In this document: positions 60,301-64,000 of the stretch, in pieces
Layout: each line of letters opens with the position of its first letter
How positions within the stretch are numbered: position 1 is the stretch's first letter
Assembly (NCBI GenBank): GCA_028752905.1
Contig: JAQNBH010000005.1
Location: 4,207,812 to 4,271,811, forward strand
Reading direction: 5' to 3'
DNA: 64,000 nucleotides
Origin: Cladorhizidae sp. MBARI D1340-BT2
Taxonomy: Eukaryota > Porifera > Demospongiae > Poecilosclerida > Cladorhizidae
The notes under the pieces: generated by a model
Told to the model about the DNA's origin: nothing
Databases searched by the model: none
The model's input: the letters and a program-made list of their open reading frames with translations, nothing else
Position numbers and translations under genes: made by a program

Positions 60301-63300
60301 AGTAGTAATATACAAACATGTAGTAGTAATATACAAACATGTAGTAGTAATATACAAACATGTAGTAGTAATATGCAAACATGTAGTAGTAATATACAAA
60401 CATGTAGTAGTAATATACAAACATGTAGTAGTAATATACAAACATGTAGTAGTAATATGCAAACATGTAGTAGTAATATGCAAACATGTATGTAGTAGTA
60501 ATATGCAAACATGTAGTAGTAATATGCAAACATGTAGTAGTAATATACAAACATGTAGTAGTAATATGCAAACATGTAGTAGTAGTATACAAACATGTAG
60601 TACAGTAATATACAAACATGTAGTAGTAATATACAAGCATGTAGTAATAATAATATACAAACATGTAGTAGTAATATACAAACATGTAGTAATATCCAAA
60701 CATGTAGTAGTAATATGCAAACATGTAGTAGTAATATACAAACATGTAGTAGTAATATGCAAACATGTAGTAGTAATATACAAACATGTAGTAGTAATAT
60801 GCAAACATGTAGTAGTAATATGCAAACATGTAGTAGTAATATACAAACATGTAGTAGTAATATACAAGCATGTAGTAGTAATATGCAAACATGTAGTAGT
60901 AATATACAAACATGTAGTAGTAATATACAAACATGTAGTAGTAATATACAAACATGTAGTAGTAATATACAAACATGTAGTAGTAATATGCAAACATGTA
61001 GTAGTAATATACAAACATGTAGTAGTAATATACAAATATGTAGTGGTAATATACAAACATGTAGTAGTAATATGCAAACATGTAGTAGTAATATACAAAC
61101 ATGTAGTAATATACAAATATGTAGTGGTAATATGCAAACATGTAGTAGTAATATGCAAACATGTAGTGGTAATATACAAATATGTAGTAGTAATATACAA
61201 ACATGTAGTAGTAATATACAAACATGTAGTAGTAATATGCAAACATGTAGTAGTAATATACAAACATGTAGTAGTAATATACAAGCATGTAGTAGTAATA
61301 TGCAAACATGTAGTAGTAATATACAAACATGTAGTAGTAATATACAAATATGTAGTGGTAATATACAAACATGTAGTAGCAATATACAAGCATGTAGTAG
61401 TAATATGCAAACATGTAGTAGTAATATACAAACATGTAGTAGTAATATACAAATATGTAGTGGTAATATGCAAACATGTAGTAGTAATATGCAAACATGT
61501 AGTGGTAATATACAAATATGTAGTGGTAATATACAAACATGTAGTAGTAATATACAAACATGTAGTAGTAATATACAAACATGTAGTAGTAATATGCAAA
61601 CATGTAGTAGTAATATGCAAACATGTAGTAGTAATATGCAAACAATATGCAAACATGTAGTAGTAATATACAAACATGTAGTAGTAATATGCAAACATGT
61701 AGTAGTAATATGCAAACATGTAGTAGTAATATACAAACATGTAGTAGTAATATACAAACATGTAGTAGTAATATGCAAACATGTAGTAGTAATATACAAA
61801 CATGTAGTAGTAATATGCAAACAATATGCAAACATGTAGTAGTAATATGCAAACATGTAGTAGTAATATACAAACATGTAGTAGTAATATGCAAACAATA
61901 TGCAAACATGTAGTAGTAATATACAAACATGTAGTAGTAATAACATGTAGCAAACATGTAGTGGTAATCTGCATTAGTAAGATGAGTATTGTAGTAGTAA
62001 TATACAAACATGTAGTAGTAATATGCAAACATGTAGTAGTAATATGCAAACATGTAGTAGTAATATGCAAACATGTAGCAGTAATATGCAAACATGTAGC
62101 AAACATGTAGTGGTAATCTGCATTAGTAAGATGAGTATTTTAATTTTCACCCTCTTGTGTAAACGGGCACCTCAAATTAGTCAGCTGCCCCGCTGTTCTT
62201 TATCAAAGGGTATGGCACAGAACAGGAGCAGAGAGCAGTCACTAGCCCTGGTGGCGGAGTGAAGCCTAGCCTGGCCCTGGTGCACCTGGTGGTGGAGTGA
62301 AGCCTAGCCTAGCCTAGCCCTGGTGCACCTGGTGGTGGAGTGAAGCCTAGCCTGGCCCTGGCCCACCTGGTGGTGGAGTGAGGCCCTGGTGCACCTGGTG
62401 GCGGAGTGAAGCCTAGCCTGGTCCTGGTGCACCTGGTGGTGGAGTGAAGCCTAGCCTGGCCCTGGTGCACCTGGTGTGGAGTGGAGTGAAGCCTAGCCTG
62501 GCCCTGGTGCACCTGGTGGTGGAGTGAACCTAGCCTGGCCCTGGTGCACCTGGTGGTGGAGTGAACCTAGCCTGGCCCTGGTGCACCTGGTGGTGGAGTG
62601 AACCTAGCCTGGCCCTGGTGCACCTGGTGGCGGAGTGAAGCCTAGCCTAGCCCTGGTGCACCTGGTGGTGGAGTGAAGCCTAGCCCGTTGGAGGGGGATG
62701 AAGTTCAGTAATGTTGCCATCGTAGTTGTGTTTGTTGGTAGTGCAGCTCAGTGGTGCCCACTAACTAGGGTTCACTCCACACTCAGGGTTTCATCCAGGA
62801 TTTTTGGTATGTGTGTTCAGCGGGAACAATATGCAGATGAGTCAATGCTACTGTGCAATGGTTCTGATTCATATACCAAATAATATGTAGCCCATTCAAT
62901 ATTGTTTGAAGGTAATTTGCAATTAGTAATTCACTATCAGAGTGAAGAAATGCCCTTCATTGTGCGGAACTGAAAAATAGAGTTAACAATAACTGTTGTT
63001 AGTGTGTAAACTTACTGTGTGCACAACATTTGTTTCTCAACTAGTTACAATAACGCTGCACTACTTACTAGTCCTTGATTAGTCCCAGCCAGTGGAATAG
63101 TGTTAAGCAGATCTCACCCTGATACTGTTAATGTCCATGGCTGTAAGTTCTACGCAGTCAACTTGCATTTGAACTTTGGTATCAGTGAAAATTAGGATAT
63201 CCCCCCTACAGATCCGAGTGAAATCCCCCCCCCCCCGGATGAAACCCTGATGACCTGCGAGTGTAGTACAAGAAGAAAACTTGTTATCTTTTTTGTTCCC

Positions 63301-63905
63301 CGCCATGACTGTGTGTGGTTGATGATTAGGTGGTGATGGTGAAGGGGAACTCGGAGTTGGACATGCGTGGTCGTTGCAGTGCAGGACAGAAGGTACTGGC
63401 CTCCATCATCATCCGTCTGGCCCTGGCAGAGACATTCTGTCTGACGAGTGGATTACTTGCTCTGGACGAGCCCACCACCAACTTGGACCGAGACAACATG
63501 GATGGATTGGCAAGCGCCTTGATCGACATCATAAAGTGGGTGTGGTCAGGAAAGGATTCCAATTAAATTTATGCTTGTGAGAATGAGATTCCGGCAAATG
63601 AAATGAGAATAACTCGATTTCGGACCAGGCTAAAATTAGAAGTGAATAGGAATGGAATGTTGGTGGAATAGGAATGGAATGTTGGTGGAATAGGAATGGA
63701 ATGTTGGTGGAATAGGAATGGAATGTTGTAGGTTTGGTGAGGATCTATGTATGTAGCACGAGTCAAACTTTGCATTTTGCAGGGAGAGGAGTAAGAACCA
63801 GAAGAACTTCCAACTGGTCATCATCACGCACGACATAGAGTTTGTCCAACTTCTGGGGAGAAATGGCTTCACAGATTTCTTCCACAAAGTGACCAAGGAT
63901 GTGGG
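33545..63905 (+). CDS. RAD50 double-strand break repair ATPase
   Basis: Thirty-one exons: 33545-33575, 41278-41375, 41480-41563, 42041-42142, 42201-42263, 42398-42439, 42496-42569, 43110-43215, 43306-43374, 43659-43748, 44106-44166, 44223-44377, 44430-44531, 44632-44802, 44951-45157, 45294-45505, 45576-45761, 45839-45873, 46627-46729, 46890-47022, 47093-47209, 47419-47577, 47908-48068, 53659-53860, 55805-55974, 57068-57215, 57409-57536, 59352-59523, 59683-59913, 63330-63535, 63783-63905. Phases agree at every junction; total 3,941 nt, about 1,313 residues (human 1,312). Order: Walker A GQNGAGKT (36-43), Q-loop FCHQED, long coiled coil, zinc hook CPLC (689-692), return coiled coil, ABC signature RCSAGQK (1219-1225), Walker B LLALDE (1246-1251), D-loop NLD, H-loop THD. 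RAD50 pairs with MRE11 and NBS1 to tether and process DNA ends and activate ATM. No catalytic residue is missing. The last codons probably lie beyond the window. Confidence 0.96.
33626..34140. other. RAD50 intron 1, unassigned start
   Basis: Non-repetitive AT-rich sequence without recognisable coding or regulatory motif, running up to the first array of the 7.7-kb intron. Confidence 0.5.
34148..34515. repeat. 26-bp minisatellite, about 14 copies
   Basis: Unit of 26 bp, CTGATTCATGATCCATCTGA followed by ATGCAC. Sub-variants TTCATG/TCCATG and GCACC/GTACC alternate. Confidence 0.95.
34637..35004. repeat. 14-bp minisatellite, about 26 copies
   Basis: Unit of 14 bp, GGTATAAGATGGAT. Three copies carry a 1-bp or 4-bp change (TATAGATGGAT; GGATGGATGG). 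Confidence 0.96.
35250..35345. repeat. CCCTAG/CTTTAG hexamer repeat
   Basis: About 16 hexamers of CCCTAG with interspersed CTTTAG, preceded and followed by ordinary sequence (35005-35249 and 35346-35560, unassigned). It resembles the CCTAG-rich array at 7450-9265 but is a different unit. Confidence 0.9.
35563..36182. repeat. 36-bp minisatellite, about 18 copies
   Basis: Unit of 36 bp, TTGGTTGAAATGCTGGCCCT followed by GATGAAGACTGAAGCA; a 30-bp form ends GATGAAGACAAGCA. Multiple-of-three length gives 12-residue periods in open frames on both strands. Confidence 0.95.
36320..37690. repeat. 47-bp minisatellite, about 29 copies
   Basis: Unit of about 47 bp (46-52): ACACATGACTGTGGGGAGAC, ATGGCTAAAGGCAACAAGCC, CCTGCAT. 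Length variation comes from the G and C runs and from a TACT insertion (GCTTACTTACAC). Confidence 0.95.
37818..40575. repeat. 22-bp pyrimidine-rich minisatellite, about 130 copies
   Basis: Unit CTTGCATATTCCTCCTCCTC CC with variants CATATT/CATGTT and shorter CTCCCC or longer CTCCTCC tails. A rarer marker, TTCCCCTTGCCTCCTCC, sits at about 38225, 38871, 39291 and 39851 and marks larger duplicated blocks. Apart from the GCATAT/GCATGT core the + strand is pure pyrimidine. The array is nearly stop-free in all six frames, so apparent proteins of 900-1,000 residues here are spurious. Confidence 0.97.
40576..41277. other. End of RAD50 intron 1, unassigned
   Basis: Non-repetitive. On the minus strand the region 40600-41147 has two abutting open stretches with ordinary amino-acid composition (pieces such as [19 protein letters not shown] and [14 protein letters not shown]). 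I do not recognise a family; an old mobile-element fragment is possible. Confidence 0.35.
41278..42569 (+). CDS. RAD50 N-terminal ATPase lobe exons 2-7
   Basis: Exon 2 carries RGFG and ends directly after the Walker A GQNGAGKT, so the P-loop is split from TIIECLKYI in exon 3 by a 104-bp intron. Exon 4 ([15 protein letters not shown]), exon 5, the 42-nt exon 6 ([10 protein letters not shown]) and exon 7 ([18 protein letters not shown]-loop) match human RAD50 block by block. Introns 3 and 5 start with GC rather than GT. Confidence 0.95.
41564..41565 (+). other. GC splice donor, RAD50 intron 3
   Basis: Exon 3 ends CCCAAG and the intron starts GCAAGT. Only this junction keeps the phase-0 join to LVNEREVRG in exon 4; the nearby GT would shift the frame. 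Confidence 0.85.
41625..42035. repeat. (TTG)-rich tract in RAD50 intron 3
   Basis: TTGTTG, GCTGCTATTGTTGTGG and TTTTGTTTCTTGTGG words fill the intron up to the CTGCAG acceptor at 42040. There is no fixed unit; it is a degenerate trinucleotide expansion. Confidence 0.8.
42264..42265 (+). other. GC splice donor, RAD50 intron 5
   Basis: Exon 5 ends GGAAAG and the intron starts GCAAGC. It joins in phase 0 to the 42-nt exon 6. Possible GT donors downstream would bring in a stop or frameshift. Confidence 0.8.
42560..43055. repeat. 39-bp array of exon 7 donor sequence
   Basis: The array begins at the 5' splice site of exon 7 (CTTCTTG/GTAAGGGATAT). About 12 units follow, each CTTGGTAAGGGATATCAGTA then TTCTAGATATATGCAAATG or ...TACAAACAC. 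Each unit therefore carries TTG/GTAAGG, a good match to a 5' splice site. It fills nearly all of intron 7. Confidence 0.9.
44821..44950 (+). repeat. Duplicated 3' splice site before RAD50 exon 15
   Basis: A segment of 60-63 bp (TTGCTGGTTGTGTTGCTGTT through TTGAGTTGCTTCTATTTC and a terminal CAG) occurs at 44821-44883 and again at 44891-44950. The second copy ends TTTCTCCCAG, the acceptor that keeps the frame. The first ends TTTCAACCAG and is a decoy leading to an in-frame TAA after 23 codons. Confidence 0.88.
45874..46399. other. RAD50 intron 18, unassigned part
   Basis: A G-run at 45912-45930 and otherwise unassigned sequence with a duplicated phrase, ATAGTAGGTGTGGCATC, at about 46314 and 46337. 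Confidence 0.5.
46400..46645 (+). repeat. Tandem copies of RAD50 exon 19 acceptor
   Basis: The junction (GT)nCAG/TGCTGCAG is present five times: exon-like starts at 46465, 46501, 46547, 46585 and 46627 (the last is the conserved exon), with a partial copy at about 46403. The first three upstream copies also have a donor-like GTGAGT 14 nt on (TGCTACAGATGGAA/GTGAGT). Confidence 0.9.
46890..47022 (+). CDS. RAD50 zinc-hook exon 20
   Basis: The exon encodes the coiled-coil apex with the sequence [10 protein letters not shown]. The two cysteines (residues about 689 and 692) are the CxxC that in pairs of RAD50 molecules bind one zinc ion and bridge two MRN complexes. Human RAD50 has CPVC at 681-684. 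Acceptor GCCTAG, donor GTGAGC, phase 2 in and phase 0 out. Confidence 0.95.
47210..47211 (+). other. GC splice donor, RAD50 intron 21
   Basis: Exon 21 ends GAAGAG and the intron starts GCAAGT. The phase-0 join to [10 protein letters not shown] in exon 22 requires this site. Confidence 0.85.
47220..47395. repeat. 60-bp triplication in RAD50 intron 21
   Basis: Three copies of an approximately 60-bp unit including CTTCACTGACCTCCTCTTGG and TGGGCCACCTTGAGGTCCAC fill the 209-bp intron. Confidence 0.9.
48870..48990 (+). pseudogene. Non-LTR reverse transcriptase tail fragment
   Basis: On the + strand one frame reads [20 protein letters not shown] then PPNITAS and a stop. This resembles the extreme C terminus of CR1/L2-type ORF2 proteins, where the form is F-F-S-x-R-V-V-N-x-W-N-S-L-P followed by V-V-x-A-x-S. 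The fragment is short, so the call rests mainly on the VVNVWN..PPNI pattern. Confidence 0.45.
48970..50866. repeat. 37-bp minisatellite, about 51 copies
   Basis: Unit of 37 bp, TAGTTAATGTGTGGAATAGT followed by CCTCCTAACATCACTGC. Variants AGTCCTCC, AGGCCTCC, AGGCTCC and a truncated AGTCCTCTGC recur in the same order about every 245-325 bp (around 49595, 49920, 50165), which shows multi-unit duplication. Confidence 0.96.
51593..53250. repeat. 40/36-bp minisatellite, about 43 copies
   Basis: Unit of 40 bp, GACTGCAGAGACATAAGCAT then GTGGACTGCCTGCCTGTGAT; a 36-bp form lacks one TGCC/TGTC. Stop-free on the minus strand, giving spurious frames up to 528 codons. It lies in RAD50 intron 23 beyond the TTAA element. 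51249-51592 and 53251-53658 are unassigned. Confidence 0.96.
54640..55135. repeat. 61-bp minisatellite, eight copies
   Basis: Unit of about 61 bp: AACTAGGGCAGATACAGGGC, CGGCTTTGTAATATTTCTCC, AGCCCTTGCTGTCTGTCTGT, GT. It lies in RAD50 intron 24. The remainder (53861-54639, 55136-55804) is unassigned apart from a G-run, a (CA)n tract at 53980-54022 and an approximately 75-bp duplication at 55479-55636. Confidence 0.93.
56070..57025. repeat. About 54-bp minisatellite with built-in hairpin
   Basis: Unit of about 50-58 bp: CCCTGGGAATAGCCCCAGGC, TATGGGGTTGTTCAGTCCCC, CCTCACTAGAGGCA. Each contains ATAGCC-CCA-GGCTAT, a perfect 6-bp stem with a 3-nt loop. A shorter form lacking TATGGGGTT recurs at about 56345, 56615, 56825 and 56975, marking multi-unit blocks. 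Confidence 0.93.
57511..59290 (+). repeat. 38-bp array of the RAD50 exon 27/intron junction
   Basis: The unit is the last 26 nt of exon 27 (GGAATGGGACTGCAGTCTTA + CGACCA) plus the first 12 nt of the intron (GTGAGTTCCATG). About 48 copies follow the real exon end at 57536. Many keep CCA/GTGAGT; others read CCATGAGTT and have lost the GT. It fills intron 27 up to about 60 bp before the exon 28 acceptor. Confidence 0.95.
59914..59995 (+). repeat. G-rich 20-21-bp repeat at RAD50 exon 29 donor
   Basis: Directly inside intron 29, GAGTTGGGTGGGGAGGGGGA recurs about three and a half times. The first copy overlaps the donor GTGAGT. The runs of 3-5 G on the transcribed RNA sense strand could form G-quadruplexes. 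Confidence 0.85.
60060..62120. repeat. 21-bp minisatellite, about 98 copies
   Basis: Unit AACATGTAGTAGTAATATAC A with variants TATGCAA, GTAGTGGTAAT and a few truncated copies; it contains the palindrome ACATGT. 21 is a multiple of 3, producing open frames of 370-690 codons on both strands that are not genes. It lies in RAD50 intron 29. Confidence 0.97.
62235..62690. repeat. 38/35-bp minisatellite, about 12 copies
   Basis: Unit of 38 bp, GTGCACCTGGTGGTGGAGTG then AAGCCTAGCCTGGCCCTG; a 35-bp form has GAACCTAGCC. 62691-63329 is unassigned intron sequence. Confidence 0.94.
63330..63535 (+). CDS. RAD50 exon 30, ABC signature and Walker B
   Basis: This exon contains [16 protein letters not shown] (ABC signature), [10 protein letters not shown], and [12 protein letters not shown] (Walker B with the catalytic Glu, then D-loop). 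It is nearly identical to human RAD50 over its length. It follows a 3.4-kb intron filled with arrays. Donor AAA/GTGGGT, phase 2. Confidence 0.96.
63640..63732. repeat. 22-bp repeat, four copies, RAD50 intron 30
   Basis: GAATAGGAATGGAATGTTGG TG repeated four times, about 50 bp upstream of the exon 31 acceptor TTTTGCAG. Confidence 0.93.
63783..63905 (+). CDS. RAD50 exon 31, H-loop; end uncertain
   Basis: The exon reads [11 protein letters not shown] (H-loop His), [20 protein letters not shown]. Two endings are possible. The codon after GGG is an in-frame TAA at 63907-63909, which would end the protein. Alternatively GTAAGA at 63906 is a donor (GTGGG/GTAAGA) and a short last exon lies past the window. 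Human RAD50 continues past the matching point with another two dozen residues, so splicing is more likely. Confidence 0.85.
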
Positions 63906-64000
63906 GTAAGAGAACAGTGGGTGCGGTGAGGAACAGTGGGTACAATGAATGATAGGGGTGTGGCAAGGGGATAAGGATTACACGTCCTACGAGTTGTTTG

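Noticed and set aside
59960..62106. Open frames up to 692 codons on both strands
   Set aside because: 21-bp repeat artefact; only the first part (59683-59913) is real RAD50 exon.

Overview
This window is animal nuclear DNA, with spliced protein genes, GT-AG introns and no operon or bacterial features. Three conserved eukaryotic genes lie head to tail on the + strand: the last two exons of a uracil-DNA glycosylase (UNG, 2267-2937), a complete ten-exon Rab-GAP of the TBC1D12/TBC1D14 family (4270-27299), and a nearly complete 31-exon RAD50 (33545-63905, last few codons probably outside the window). Exon phases join in frame throughout. The TBC model gives 661 residues. The RAD50 model gives about 1,313 residues, close to the human length of 1,312. 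An early-branching invertebrate such as a sponge is possible, but that is only a guess.

The rest is dominated by tandem repeats; by my tally of array coordinates about 40 percent of the window is minisatellite. Nearly every intron longer than 400 bp holds one array with its own unit (14 to about 68 bp), and several show higher-order duplication. Because many units lack stops in some or all frames, the arrays create very long spurious open frames (up to about 1,000 codons), which are not genes.

Layout: 1-2266 UNG intron and an inverted repeat cluster; 2267-2937 UNG; 2938-4269 intergenic; 4270-27299 TBC gene with arrays in its introns; 27300-33400 intergenic with two decayed retroelement fragments, a dispersed repeat and a large TAA/TTA tract; 33410-63905 RAD50, whose 7.7-kb first intron is almost wholly arrays (34.1-40.6 kb), followed by compact exons at 41.3-48.1 kb, an intron with a 2.94-kb inverted-repeat element, and exons separated by arrays to the end.

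The most unusual feature is that several RAD50 arrays are made from splice junctions. The exon 27/intron boundary has been copied about 48 times, the exon 7 donor about 12 times, the exon 19 acceptor about five times, and the exon 15 acceptor twice, so the gene carries ladders of decoy splice sites. RAD50 also has three GC-AG introns. UNG (base excision repair) and RAD50 (double-strand break repair) act in separate repair pathways, and the TBC gene is a membrane-traffic/autophagy regulator; nothing in the sequence shows that the three are co-regulated.
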